Source: Arthrobacter_H sp030452125 (lineage in GTDB: Bacteria > Actinomycetota > Actinomycetes > Actinomycetales > Micrococcaceae). From it: DNA of 64,000 nt. How positions within the stretch are numbered: the first letter of the stretch is position 1; each line of letters begins with the position of its first letter. Position numbers and translations under genes: made by a program. The notes beneath the pieces are model-generated. The model had not been told where the DNA came from. It ran no database searches and was given only the letters and a program-made list of their open reading frames with translations. Of this stretch, positions 1 to 8,574 are shown one piece after another. The stretch lies in assembly GCA_052379645.1 (NCBI GenBank), contig JBQSYU010000013.1. One strand, written 5' to 3'.

Positions 1-718
1 GCGTCAACGACAGCAGGGTTTCATTCCAGTGCGCGATGACCTGCAGGACGAAGGCGGTCAAAATGCCGCCCTTGGCCAGCGGGAGGGTGATGCGGAAGAA
101 CGTTCCAAACGCATTGGAACCGTCCAGGGCCGCAGCCTCCTCCATCTCGATCGGCAGCGACCTGAAGAAGGCCGTGAGCAGGAAGACGGTGAACGGCATC
201 GAGATGCCGATATACACCAGGTTCAGCCCGAGCAGGCTATCGGTCAGGTACACCTTGTTGAGCATGACGAACAGCGGAATGAGGATCACCTGGGCGGGGA
301 TGCCCAGACCCAGGATGAAGTACAGGCTCAACGCATTGGTCAGCTTGTTCTCGACGCGGCCCAGATAGTAGGCAGCGGGTGCCGCCACCGCCACGGCCAC
401 CACGGAGGAGACCACGGTGGTCATGAAGCTGTTCCACGTGGCCTGGGCGAAATTGCCCACGGTCCAGGCATTCACGTAGTTGGTGAAGTCCATCGAGGCC
501 GGGATGCCCCACGGGTCGCTCAGGATTTCCCTGGTGCCACGGAAGGACTGGGCGACCATCCACACCAGCATGAGGATCATGACGGCGACGGCGATCCAGA
601 GGACCGTGATCCCCAGACCGCGCAGGAAGGTGCGTTCCCCCGCCATGGCGGGGCTTGCGGCACGATTGCGTTTCCTGCGGATGGGAGTGACGACGGCGAC
701 GTCCAGGTTTTCAGACAT
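1..718 (-). CDS. Carbohydrate ABC transporter permease, MalG type (partial)
   Basis: Inner-membrane permease of a CUT1-type sugar importer; it would pair with the MalF-type permease just upstream to form the channel. About 239 codons are visible and the 3' end runs off the window. The start at 718 follows a good GGAGG-type site. A first hydrophobic segment follows a short basic N-terminus, and the conserved EAA loop is visible (EEAAALDGSNAFGTFFRITL), the contact site for the ATPase. Eight bases separate it from the MalF stop, so it is the third gene of the operon. The substrate is inferred from neighbours to be glycosaminoglycan-derived oligosaccharides. No ATPase is visible here; CUT1 systems in actinobacteria often share one such as MsiK, which is inference. 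Confidence 0.9.
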   Translation of the reverse strand, partial: MSENLDVAVVTPIRRKRNRAASPAMAGERTFLRGLGITVLWIAVAVMILMLVWMVAQSFRGTREILSDPWGIPASMDFTNYVNAWTVGNFAQATWNSFMTTVVSSVVAVAVAAPAAYYLGRVENKLTNALSLYFILGLGIPAQVILIPLFVMLNKVYLTDSLLGLNLVYIGISMPFTVFLLTAFFRSLPIEMEEAAALDGSNAFGTFFRITLPLAKGGILTAFVLQVIAHWNETLLSLT

Positions 719-726
719 GCTTCCTC

Positions 727-1710
727 CTAGAATTCGACGGCGTCACGGCGCATGGCACGACGCAGGATGATGACGAGGACGGAGATCAGGGCCAGCGAGA
801 TGATCGCCGAGGCGGTCGCCGCACCGTAGGCCGGCGTGGACTGGCCCGAGAACGCGGTGACGTAGGTGTAGACCGCAGTCGTCCAGGTTTCGGTCGGAGG
901 GAGTCCGGCGCCGCTGCTGCCGCCGAACACCCAGATGATCTCGAAGATCTTGATCGACGAAATCGTCCACAACACCGCACACGTCCCGAAGACATCCCAG
1001 GTCAGCGGCAGGATCACGTAGCGCAGCCGCTGGAACGGGGTCGCCCCGGCGAGAGCGCAGTCCTCATAGAAATACGGGGGGATGCGGTCCACTCCGGCCA
1101 TCAAGATGGTGGTGAAGTAGCCGGTGGTGGTGGCCACCATGGTCACCATGATCAGTGGGAAGAGGTTGTCCGCGGCGAGCCATTTGGGCGGGTCGGTGAC
1201 CCCCAATGGCTCGAGCAGCTTGTTGACCAGCCCGCCCGGATTGAAGATGAACCCGGCCAGAACGCCAAAGACCAACGCGTTGATCAGGTGGGGGAAGAAG
1301 ATCACCGAGCGGGCGATCTTCTTGCCCATCATGTCCCGCAGCACCAGGCTCAGCCCGAAGGCGATCACGAAGATCGCGATGCCGACGACGAAGAGCAGGA
1401 GCAGGGTGTTGCCGAACGACGTGAGGAACAGGTCGTCGCGGAAGACCTGGGAGTAGTTCTTCAGACCCACGAACTTCATGGGCCCCGAACCGGACCACTT
1501 ATGCAGGCTGATCCAGAAGGCGCCGATGGACGGGACGATGAACAGGATGGTGTAGAACAGGAACGCTGGCCCGACGAACGGGATCAGGAGCTTGCGCCGC
1601 TGCCGGTCGATGGAACTGCCGGATTCCTGCTTCTTCTTGCGCCCCCGTGGTGCGCCCCGGGGCTGCTCGGCCGGTTCAGCGCCGACCTCTTGGACTGGGG
1701 TCAAGGTCAT
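727..1710 (-). CDS. Carbohydrate ABC transporter permease, MalF type
   Basis: Integral membrane subunit of the sugar importer, 327 aa, the normal length for the family. A long basic cytoplasmic N-terminus (to about residue 40, with a KKK run) precedes the first transmembrane segment (about 41-65). The EAA-like cytoplasmic loop lies at about 216-236 (EDCALAGATPFQRLRYVILP). Its ATG overlaps the stop codon of the binding-protein gene by one base (TAATG), which indicates translational coupling, and the MalG-type gene follows after 8 bases. The substrate is not shown by the sequence itself. Confidence 0.93.
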   Translation of the reverse strand: MTLTPVQEVGAEPAEQPRGAPRGRKKKQESGSSIDRQRRKLLIPFVGPAFLFYTILFIVPSIGAFWISLHKWSGSGPMKFVGLKNYSQVFRDDLFLTSFGNTLLLLFVVGIAIFVIAFGLSLVLRDMMGKKIARSVIFFPHLINALVFGVLAGFIFNPGGLVNKLLEPLGVTDPPKWLAADNLFPLIMVTMVATTTGYFTTILMAGVDRIPPYFYEDCALAGATPFQRLRYVILPLTWDVFGTCAVLWTISSIKIFEIIWVFGGSSGAGLPPTETWTTAVYTYVTAFSGQSTPAYGAATASAIISLALISVLVIILRRAMRRDAVEF

Positions 1711-3050
1711 TAGCCATTGTCCTTCCAGTACTGCTTCTGATCCTGCTGCATCTTCTTGACGTACTCTTCAGCGGTGATCTTGCCCAGGAAGAGCTGGTCG
1801 GTATTGGGCCAGAGGATCTTCTCCTGGTAGCCGGGGAAGACCACGCCGTCGAAGGCGAGGTTGATGCTCTCGGTCTCATCGACAGCATCCTTGATGTCCT
1901 GCATTTCCGGGGCGATGGTGGCATCGGTGCGGATCGGCAAGACCTTGGCCTTGGCGCCGAACTGGTCCTGGTATTTCTTGTCCAGCAGGGTCACTGCGAG
2001 CTGTTCGGCAGCGGCTGCGTGCTCGGCCTTGCGCGGGATCGAGAATCCAACGAAGTCGGCGCGGACGCTGGTCGGGTTGCCGTCAACGGAGGGGAACTGG
2101 AAAGAGGCGTAGTCGAAGCCCTTCGAGGCATAAGGCGCGGTTTCGGCCGGGATCCACGAACCGTTCAACAGCAGGTCTGCCTTGCCGGTGGCCCATTTCT
2201 GCTGCTGGGCGGGGAACTTGCTGGCGTCGTAACCGCTGATCAGGTAACCGCTCTTGGCGATTTCCTCGACCTTCTTCGCCGAATCCAGGACCTCGGGGGA
2301 GGACCAGGCCTCACCGGACGTGTCCGCGGCCAGCTTCTTGAAGGAGCCGGGCCCGCCGTGTCGCAGGACCAGGTTGATGATCCACGCCGAGTTGTAACCG
2401 CCGATGTCGCCGTCCGCTGCCAGCGGCGCGGCCTTGCCTTTCTCGAGCTTCTTCAAGGTGGCCATGAAATCGTCCCACGTCTTGGGTGGGTTGGCGGCGA
2501 TCTCCGGGTGGTCCTTCTTGTTGAACCAGAACGCTTCGGAGCTGAAGTTATAGGGCAGCATCCAGGGCTGGTCGTTCTCGTCGGAGATGTCTGCGTTCTT
2601 GAGGTACTTCTCCGGAATCAGTTCGGAAACTGTCTTGCCGTCGACATCGGCGTCGTACGTGCTGCCGAGGCCGAGGGCCTGGCCGGTGTCGCCGACCGAG
2701 GTCGCCAACTTGCCGTAGGCCCCGTCCACCAGGTCAGGGACGTTGTTGGTGTTCAGTGCCGGCACCAGCTTCTGCGTGTTGCTGCGACCTTGCCACTGCA
2801 CGTCCACCTTGGCGCCGGTGTCCTTCTCGAAGTCCTTGATGGCCGAGGCGATGACCTTCTGCTGGGCTTCGCCTTCCTTCCACATGGACCAGTACGTCAG
2901 CGTCTGGCCGTCGATGGAAGTCGTCATGTCATCTGCCTGTGCTTCGGCGCTCGAGGAGGAGGCGGGGCCGCCGCAACCGGTGACCGAGAAGACCAAAGCC
3001 GATCCGAGGAGGAGGGCCGTGGGGCGAAAATAGCGGGCTGTTTTGCCCAT
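1710..3050 (-). CDS. Extracellular sugar-binding lipoprotein of ABC importer
   Basis: Solute-binding protein (bacterial extracellular solute-binding family 1) that captures sugar outside the membrane and delivers it to the two permeases downstream. 446 aa from the chosen ATG at 3050, which has AAAGG eight bases upstream; an in-frame GTG at 3059 lies too close to that site. A signal peptide of about 25 residues ends in a lipobox (VTGC, Cys26), followed by a Gly/Ser-rich linker, then the mature domain beginning around LTYWSMW. First gene of the operon; its promoter lies in the divergent region 3051-3365. Adjacent PL8 lyases and sulfatases suggest unsaturated, possibly sulfated, oligosaccharides as ligand (inference). 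Confidence 0.92.
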   Translation of the reverse strand: MGKTARYFRPTALLLGSALVFSVTGCGGPASSSSAEAQADDMTTSIDGQTLTYWSMWKEGEAQQKVIASAIKDFEKDTGAKVDVQWQGRSNTQKLVPALNTNNVPDLVDGAYGKLATSVGDTGQALGLGSTYDADVDGKTVSELIPEKYLKNADISDENDQPWMLPYNFSSEAFWFNKKDHPEIAANPPKTWDDFMATLKKLEKGKAAPLAADGDIGGYNSAWIINLVLRHGGPGSFKKLAADTSGEAWSSPEVLDSAKKVEEIAKSGYLISGYDASKFPAQQQKWATGKADLLLNGSWIPAETAPYASKGFDYASFQFPSVDGNPTSVRADFVGFSIPRKAEHAAAAEQLAVTLLDKKYQDQFGAKAKVLPIRTDATIAPEMQDIKDAVDETESINLAFDGVVFPGYQEKILWPNTDQLFLGKITAEEYVKKMQQDQKQYWKDNG

Positions 3051-3128
3051 GGCATTCACCTTTCGTGAGGGTGAACCGCGGATACTGCGGTTCGGTTGAG
3101 ACGACTATCACAGCGTCAAAAAGAAGGA

Positions 3129-3145
3129 TTCAAGTGGTACTTGAA
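3129..3145. promoter_or_regulatory. Candidate operator, 7-3-7 palindrome
   Basis: TTCAAGT-GGT-ACTTGAA is a perfect inverted repeat about 80 bases upstream of the binding-protein start. GntR- or LacI-type repressors bind sites of this size. The GntR/sugar-binding regulator at 10237 is the obvious local candidate, but I did not find the same sequence upstream of the other genes. Confidence 0.45.
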
Positions 3146-3219
3146 GAAGTCCTGTGACAAAACATGGTCTTTCATGGTTTTATCCGCATTCCGTCGACCC
3201 GTGAAAGCAGCGCAGATCA

Positions 3220-3235
3220 TAATCGTCGACGATTA
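3220..3235. promoter_or_regulatory. Candidate operator, perfect 16-base palindrome
   Basis: TAATCGTCGACGATTA is fully self-complementary with a central CG, the shape of many LacI-family operators. It lies about 130 bases upstream of the Gfo/Idh start. Which regulator uses it is not shown. Confidence 0.45.
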
Positions 3236-3365
3236 CGTCTGGAATCATTCTTTATTGGCTTGAATAATCATCTCTTAAGGACCGGCCGTGCCGACCCAAG
3301 GTCACGACCCACGATCAGGACCACGCATCAACCACGGTCCACGACGCATATTAAGAGGTAAGCAA

Positions 3366-4376
3366 TTGATCCGTCTAGGAATCATCGGGGCAGGTGCCGT
3401 CGCCCCGTTGCATGCACAGGCAGCCACCACGCTGCCCGACGTCGAACTGGTCGCCGTCTGTGACCTTCGGCCCGATACGGCCTCCGACGTCGCCGTGTTG
3501 ACCGGGGCAGCCGTCTATACCGACTACCTGAAGATGTACGCTGAGGCGGAACTGGATGCGGTCATCGTGAACACCCCGCATGCCCTGCATCTGCAAATGG
3601 TGCTCGACGCCGCCGACGCAGGCCTGCATGTGCTGGTGGAAAAGCCCATGGCCATCAGCCTGGCGGACTGCGATGTCATGATGCGCGCCTGCGAACAAGC
3701 AGGGGTGACACTCGTTGTCGGGCATATCCAGCATTTCCTGCCTGAAAAGGTTGCCGCCCACGAGGCCTTGGCCTCCGGGAAGCTGGGAAAGCTGCTGATG
3801 ATCCGTGATTTCCGCAGTACGAACTACCGCCCCGGCACCCGGCCGGCATGGTTCTTCGACCCGGTGATGGCCGGCGGCGGTGCGTTCATGAACATCGGCG
3901 GGCATTGCATCGACCGCTCACTCTGGCTCGCTGATTCGGCGGCCGAAACCGTCGACTCCCGGACCCTGGCACGTTTCGGTGTCGAGGTCGAGACCGACGG
4001 CTACCTGAATTTGCACCTGCGCAACGGGGTGGAGATCAACATCGTCATCGTCTCGGATCCACCGCAGCGGCTGGACGAGATCCTGTTGATCTGCGAGGAA
4101 GGCACGATCTCCTGCACCCCCGACCGCGGGACCATCATTCGGCACCACGGACAAAGCAGCACGCTCCACGTCCCCTCGGCGGATAACATCCAGACGGGGT
4201 TCACCGCCCAGCTGGCCGACTTCCTGGCTACCGTCAACGGGGCCTCACCACAGGTGAGCAACAACCATGCCCGCAGCATCGTGGAAACCATCCTCGCCGC
4301 CTACCGTTCCGCCACCTCACGGAAGACCGAACCCGTCCGTGCCGAAACCGTAGCGGATCTGCAACAGGCACTGTAG
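3366..4376 (+). CDS. Gfo/Idh/MocA family oxidoreductase
   Basis: NAD(P)-dependent dehydrogenase acting on a sugar or sugar derivative in the cytosol; 336 aa, the usual length. The start is TTG at 3366, seven bases after AAGAGG, which begins the protein directly at the Rossmann motif (IRLGIIGAGAVAPLHAQ). An in-frame GTG at 3288 with its own AAGGA would add 26 residues that do not resemble the family. The family EKP motif with the catalytic lysine is at about 92-94 (VEKPM), and the substrate-domain GGHCID segment is at about 178-183. It is followed after 36 bases by the DUF2264 gene, probably one operon. The substrate is unknown; the context suggests a uronic acid or amino sugar product. Confidence 0.88.
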   Translation: MIRLGIIGAGAVAPLHAQAATTLPDVELVAVCDLRPDTASDVAVLTGAAVYTDYLKMYAEAELDAVIVNTPHALHLQMVLDAADAGLHVLVEKPMAISLADCDVMMRACEQAGVTLVVGHIQHFLPEKVAAHEALASGKLGKLLMIRDFRSTNYRPGTRPAWFFDPVMAGGGAFMNIGGHCIDRSLWLADSAAETVDSRTLARFGVEVETDGYLNLHLRNGVEINIVIVSDPPQRLDEILLICEEGTISCTPDRGTIIRHHGQSSTLHVPSADNIQTGFTAQLADFLATVNGASPQVSNNHARSIVETILAAYRSATSRKTEPVRAETVADLQQAL

Positions 4377-4412
4377 CGACACCAGGTGGAACCGACGCGA
4401 AAAGAGCAGGCC

Positions 4413-6305
4413 ATGGAGAAAGCCCGGAGCTTCACCGGATGGGGCCGCGTCGAGTGGGAACGGTTGGCCGACCGGTTGATCGCCGGGGCCCACCGCCATT
4501 CCTCTCCCGCGGGAGCCCGCGTGGTCTTTCCGCCGGCAGCGGGACAAAACGCCACCGACCAGTTGGAGGGTTTCGCGCGGTCGTTCTTGCTGGCTGCGCT
4601 GCGCATCGCCGGTTCGGCAGGTTCAGATCCTGCCCTGGTGCAGTGGTACGCCGACGCGCTGGCGGCAGGAACCCGGTGCGGCGATGCCGAACAGTGGCCG
4701 CGATTGACCGACCACGGCCAACCCACGGTGGAAGCCACCGCGATCGTCCTCGGTCTGCATTTCTCCCGCCCCTGGCTCTGGGACGGGCTCGACGACGGGG
4801 TGCAAGCCCGGATCATCCACTGGCTCTCCGGAGCCACCGGCCAGGCCTCTGCCGATAACAACCATGTCCTTTTCGGGGCCACCATCCAGGCCTTCCTGGC
4901 CTCGGTCGGCGCCCCCTGCGACCGGTTCGGCATCGAGGCCGCGTTGGACCGCATCGAGGATTGGTACGCCGGGGATGGCTGGTACTCCGACGGCGAGGGA
5001 CGCCGATTCGACCACTACAACGCCTGGACCTTCCAGCTGTACCCGTTCTTCATCCTGGAGATGCTCTCCGGAACCGTGGCGGCGGCCACGGCGTCGGCCG
5101 AACGCCTGCGGCTCTACCGGGAGCGCCTGGAGATGTTCCTGCGGGGCTACCAGCACCTCTTCGCTGCCGGAGGGAGCCCGTTGATCCAGGGGCGGTCGCT
5201 GATCTATCGCTGGGGCGTCGTCGCCCCCTTGTGGATGGGCGAACTCCAAGGGGTGGAGGCATTGCCTCCGGGGCGGACCCGGCGGCTCGCTTCCGGGGTG
5301 GCCCGGCACTTCACGGACCGGGGCGTCGGGGACGACGGGGTGCTCCCGCTGGGATGGTGGGGGCCGCGATCCTCCATCCTGCAGTCCTATAACGCCCCGG
5401 GCTCCCCGTTGTGGGCGGCCAAGGGGTTTTTGGGGTTGCTGCTCCCGGCCGACCATCCGGCCTGGACCGCGCCGGAGGCGGCCCTGGAGATTGAGGGGGC
5501 CGATGTGAATCGGGTCCTGTCCGGACCGCAGTGGCTGGTCCAGGGGAACCACCGTGACGACATCGTGAAAGTCGCCAACTTCGGCACCGGGGGCCACCCG
5601 CGCCACGATTCGGCCCTGTATCGCCGACTAGCCTTCAGCACGGCCAGTGCCCCGGTCCAGCAGGGCAGCCTGCGCGATAACGACCTCTATGTGCCGTTGG
5701 ACGACTCAACGAGTTTGAACCGCGGACCGGTGGCCGGGGTGGCCCGTCCGGGAGGTGGCAGCAGCAGATTCCGGCTGGACGCCGCGGGACGTGATATCGA
5801 GGTCGATTATGCGACGGCGCTGCTGCCCGACGGCGTGGAGCTGCGTGCCGCGCGTATCCGTGGTGCCGTGGCCATGCCCCTCGAAGCCAGCGGCTATGCC
5901 TTGGCTGGTGATACCGAACCGGAATCCGTACTCACCGCCGCGGGAGCCCTGGCCGCCGGTTCGGACGGGTTGCGCTCCGGTATCCAGTTCGTCGGTGCCC
6001 CGGAAGGTGACACGGTAGCTGCCACTCCCCGCATCCGCGAAGCCTCCGGATCGATCCTTGGTGAACGGGTTGCCGTACCGGTGATCACGCTGGATCCTGC
6101 CGCCGGCGCGGAGACGCGATGGTCCTGGCTGGTCTGCTTCACCCGGCGGAACGTCGATCTGGAGGCGGTGGCCAGGCGCCTCGTTCTGAACTGGACGCCC
6201 GACGGGCTGCAGGCGTCGGACGGGGCCATCACCGCGAACCTGTCGTGGATTCGCCATGAACGATGGCCGGCCGACGCGATCAATCAGGGAGTCTTCGGGG
6301 CCTGA
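4413..6305 (+). CDS. DUF2264 domain-containing protein
   Basis: Cytosolic protein of about 630 aa without signal peptide, matching the DUF2264 family by its N-terminal half (FTGWGRVEWERLADRL near the start; about 180-210 GDGWYSDG, DHYN and FQLYPF). This pattern resembles the alpha/alpha-toroid enzymes that handle uronic acid oligosaccharides, and the second half looks beta-rich. Function is not established; the neighbourhood (Gfo/Idh upstream, sulfatases and lyases nearby) suggests processing of imported unsaturated oligosaccharides. The ATG at 4413 has AAAGAG six bases upstream; an in-frame GTG at 4386 would add nine residues but has no clear ribosome site. It converges on the cutC-like gene with only 10 bases between stops. 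Confidence 0.75.
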   Translation: MEKARSFTGWGRVEWERLADRLIAGAHRHSSPAGARVVFPPAAGQNATDQLEGFARSFLLAALRIAGSAGSDPALVQWYADALAAGTRCGDAEQWPRLTDHGQPTVEATAIVLGLHFSRPWLWDGLDDGVQARIIHWLSGATGQASADNNHVLFGATIQAFLASVGAPCDRFGIEAALDRIEDWYAGDGWYSDGEGRRFDHYNAWTFQLYPFFILEMLSGTVAAATASAERLRLYRERLEMFLRGYQHLFAAGGSPLIQGRSLIYRWGVVAPLWMGELQGVEALPPGRTRRLASGVARHFTDRGVGDDGVLPLGWWGPRSSILQSYNAPGSPLWAAKGFLGLLLPADHPAWTAPEAALEIEGADVNRVLSGPQWLVQGNHRDDIVKVANFGTGGHPRHDSALYRRLAFSTASAPVQQGSLRDNDLYVPLDDSTSLNRGPVAGVARPGGGSSRFRLDAAGRDIEVDYATALLPDGVELRAARIRGAVAMPLEASGYALAGDTEPESVLTAAGALAAGSDGLRSGIQFVGAPEGDTVAATPRIREASGSILGERVAVPVITLDPAAGAETRWSWLVCFTRRNVDLEAVARRLVLNWTPDGLQASDGAITANLSWIRHERWPADAINQGVFGA

Positions 6306-6315
6306 AACCGACGGG

Positions 6316-7083
6316 TCAGCGCGAAGCGGCGCGGGCTTCCTTGACCAGTTCTCGGTCGGTTGCGGTTTCCGGCGACGGGGTCAGCACCATCGGCATGGTC
6401 CCGGTGCTCGTGCGAACCCGGGGGCTTGCCGCTGCTGCGCCGGCCGGCACCGGAGCGGGCTTCCTTCTGGCGGAGAGGTGTACGGCGTCCAGACCCGCGG
6501 CCTTCAATGCCGGGATATCCTCGACGACGAGCCCGCCACCAGCCATGACCTGAAGCCGTCCGGCGGCACGCTGGACCAGACGGGCGAGCAGGTCCAGGCC
6601 AGCCCCCACCGAGTCCTCGGCCCCCGAGGTCAACACGCGGGTAAAGCCGAGTCCGGCCAACAGATCGATGGCTTCCATCGGGTCGCGGCATTCGTCGATG
6701 GCCCGATGGAACGTGATTTCCATGTCGGGGTTGGCCCAGCGGGCCGCATCGAGAAGAGTGCGGGTTCCCGCCCGGTCGATCCAGCCATCGGGGGTGAGCG
6801 CGCCGAAGACGACGCCGTCGGCGCCTCGGGCGGCACAGGAGGCGATTTGTTCCGCCATGGTCCTCAGCTCTTCACCGGAGTAGACGAAGTTCCCGGGACG
6901 GCAACGGATGATCGGATGGATCTCGGTGGTGCCGGCCAAGGGGCCGCGGCACGACTCGAGCAGGGCAGTGGAAGGGGTGAGCCCGCCGACCTCCAGATTC
7001 GCGCACAGCTCGACCCGGTTGGCGCCCTCCTCGGAGGCAATCAGTGCTCCGGGAAGGTCGACGACGGCGATCTCGAGTTTCAT
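6316..7083 (-). CDS. cutC: CutC family TIM-barrel protein
   Basis: 255 aa, full family length, no signal peptide. Family motifs are clear: GANRVELC (20-27), EVGGLTPS (31-38), the IRCRPGNFVYSGEE stretch (about 59-72), TFHRAID (124-130) and LTSG (151-154). CutC is named for a proposed role in copper homeostasis, but its fold is an enzyme-like TIM barrel and the biochemical role is unsettled. Here it is transcribed with the two sulfatase genes and surrounded by sugar genes, with no copper gene nearby. It probably shares the transcript that starts upstream of the sulfatase at 10030. Confidence 0.9.
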   Translation of the reverse strand: MKLEIAVVDLPGALIASEEGANRVELCANLEVGGLTPSTALLESCRGPLAGTTEIHPIIRCRPGNFVYSGEELRTMAEQIASCAARGADGVVFGALTPDGWIDRAGTRTLLDAARWANPDMEITFHRAIDECRDPMEAIDLLAGLGFTRVLTSGAEDSVGAGLDLLARLVQRAAGRLQVMAGGGLVVEDIPALKAAGLDAVHLSARRKPAPVPAGAAAASPRVRTSTGTMPMVLTPSPETATDRELVKEARAASR

Positions 7084-7140
7084 GGCGTCCTCTTCAGGGG
7101 ATGGGGCAGGCTGGCCGGGGCGGCTTGGGCCGATGCGGAA

Positions 7141-8574
7141 TCAGAGTGACCAACGGTCCAGGTCCGCGACCATCGCCCGGAGGTCCTCCAAAGCCGGCCA
7201 GGTGTCGCCGGCGACTTCGAGCTCATGAAGCAACTGTACGCAGTATTCTTTGCCGCGCGCGTCCTCCATTGCTGCCAGATGACGCATTTCGTAGGGGTCT
7301 GCCTGCAGATCGAAGAGCCGCGGTGTGAGCAGGTACCGGCCCGGCCGACGGGGGTCGGGACGGCAATCGACCAGGAGCTTGTAATCGGTGGTGCGCAAAC
7401 CGCGCATTCCCGGGCCGCCGTCGGGCGCTGGTGGACCGTAGTAGAGGGCCGATCCGCCTCCGGCGGAGCCGGAAGGCGTCCGGTCCACCAGATCGGCGGA
7501 AACGTCGGTGCCCTGCATGGCGTCGGGGATCTTGCCGGACAGTCCGGTCAAACCCAGCAGGGTCGGGGCAACGTCCACCGAACCGATCAGCGTCCGTTCG
7601 TTACGACCGGCGGCAATATGGCCGGGCCAGCGGATGAGGAACGGCAGCGACATCGACTCCTCCCACGGAACGTTCTTGTACATCAGGCCGTGGCTGCCCA
7701 GTTGCATCCCGTGGTCGGAGGTAAAGATGACGATCGTGTTCTCCCGCTGTCCGGTCTCCTCCAAGGCCGCCAGGAGGCGGCCAATCTGTTCATCGACGGC
7801 CGAGACGGTGGAAAAATAGTCGGGGGCCTTCTCCACGGCCTCCCGTCCGGCCGGCGTCTCGAGGTCGACGTTGGGCCGGGTCAACAGTTCCTCGGGTGTC
7901 AGGGCGGTATAGCGGTCCCGGAACGTGGTCGGGGCCTGGTCGAAGGGTTGGTGTGGGGGATTATGCGAGACCACCAAGGCGAAAGGACCTCCGGACGTGT
8001 CCACGGTACGCAGGAAATCGACCGCGACGTCCGTTTCGTGTTCGACCGACCACTGTTCGACGATCGTCTTTTCCTCGCGCGGCGCGTCACCGATCCAGTA
8101 GTGCGGACGCAGATGATTGTCGGCGGCGCCGTAGGAATACCAGAAGGAGAAGCCGTGCCGGCGATCCGGTGGGGAATAGGCGTCCCAGACGGCGCCTTCG
8201 CGGAAGCCCTCGCCCCAGATGGCGTCCTCGGCGGTTACGGCCTCCAGATGCCATTTGCCGATGTACCCGGTCTGGTAGCCGGATTCCTGGAGAACCCTGG
8301 ACCAGGTGTCGATGTCTGGTGGAAGCCCGGCATCGGTGTTGGAGTTGATGTTCACCGGCACCCCGTTGCGGTGCGGGTGTTGGCCGGTCATCATCATCGC
8401 CCGATGCGGGCTGCACACCGGGTAGCTGCTCACGGCATGGGCGACATCGGCTGATTCCCTGGCCAGGCCGTCGAGATTGGGCGTGTAGGTGGGGTCGGCA
8501 TCTCGGAACCCCAGTGCCGCATCGCGGAACTGGTCCGCCATGATGAACAGCAGGTTCGGTTGCTCAGGCGCCAT
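7141..8574 (-). CDS. Cytosolic sulfatase, Cys type
   Basis: Type I sulfatase that hydrolyses sulfate esters, 477 aa from ATG 8574 (AAGGA five bases upstream). The signature C-S-P-H-R (Cys54-Arg58) is the target for conversion to formylglycine; MAD near residue 14 supplies a metal-binding acid and FTSDHGMQLGSHG later is the second metal motif. There is no signal peptide, so it should act on imported substrate. It overlaps the end of the upstream sulfatase gene by 11 bases, showing translational coupling. In context a chondroitin O- or N-sulfatase is likely, but the sulfate position cannot be read from the sequence. No formylglycine-generating enzyme gene is in the window. Confidence 0.9.
   Translation of the reverse strand: MAPEQPNLLFIMADQFRDAALGFRDADPTYTPNLDGLARESADVAHAVSSYPVCSPHRAMMMTGQHPHRNGVPVNINSNTDAGLPPDIDTWSRVLQESGYQTGYIGKWHLEAVTAEDAIWGEGFREGAVWDAYSPPDRRHGFSFWYSYGAADNHLRPHYWIGDAPREEKTIVEQWSVEHETDVAVDFLRTVDTSGGPFALVVSHNPPHQPFDQAPTTFRDRYTALTPEELLTRPNVDLETPAGREAVEKAPDYFSTVSAVDEQIGRLLAALEETGQRENTIVIFTSDHGMQLGSHGLMYKNVPWEESMSLPFLIRWPGHIAAGRNERTLIGSVDVAPTLLGLTGLSGKIPDAMQGTDVSADLVDRTPSGSAGGGSALYYGPPAPDGGPGMRGLRTTDYKLLVDCRPDPRRPGRYLLTPRLFDLQADPYEMRHLAAMEDARGKEYCVQLLHELEVAGDTWPALEDLRAMVADLDRWSL

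Larger units (their letters stand above)
3051..3365. promoter_or_regulatory. Divergent promoter region with two palindromes
   Basis: No gene is visible in this 315-base gap between the importer operon (leftward) and the Gfo/Idh gene (rightward). It is more AT-rich than its surroundings. It holds a 17-base palindrome TTCAAGTGGTACTTGAA (3129-3145) and a perfect 16-base palindrome TAATCGTCGACGATTA (3220-3235), both suited to dimeric repressors. A CTTTATT motif at 3250-3256 resembles one found upstream of the sulfatase and lyase genes. Two ribosome-site-like stretches lie near the right end: AAGGA at 3277-3281, before an unused in-frame GTG at 3288, and AAGAGG at 3353-3358 before the chosen TTG start. 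Confidence 0.6.

Noticed and set aside
1647..3068. Long open frame on the plus strand opposite the binding-protein gene
   Set aside because: It is the mirror of a clear lipoprotein gene in GC-rich DNA; the translation has no family features and is rich in Gly/Val/Leu as expected of a shadow frame.
3288..3365. 26-residue N-terminal extension of the Gfo/Idh protein from GTG 3288
   Set aside because: It has an AAGGA at good distance, but the added residues are unlike the family, and TTG 3366 with AAGAGG places the start exactly at the Rossmann strand.
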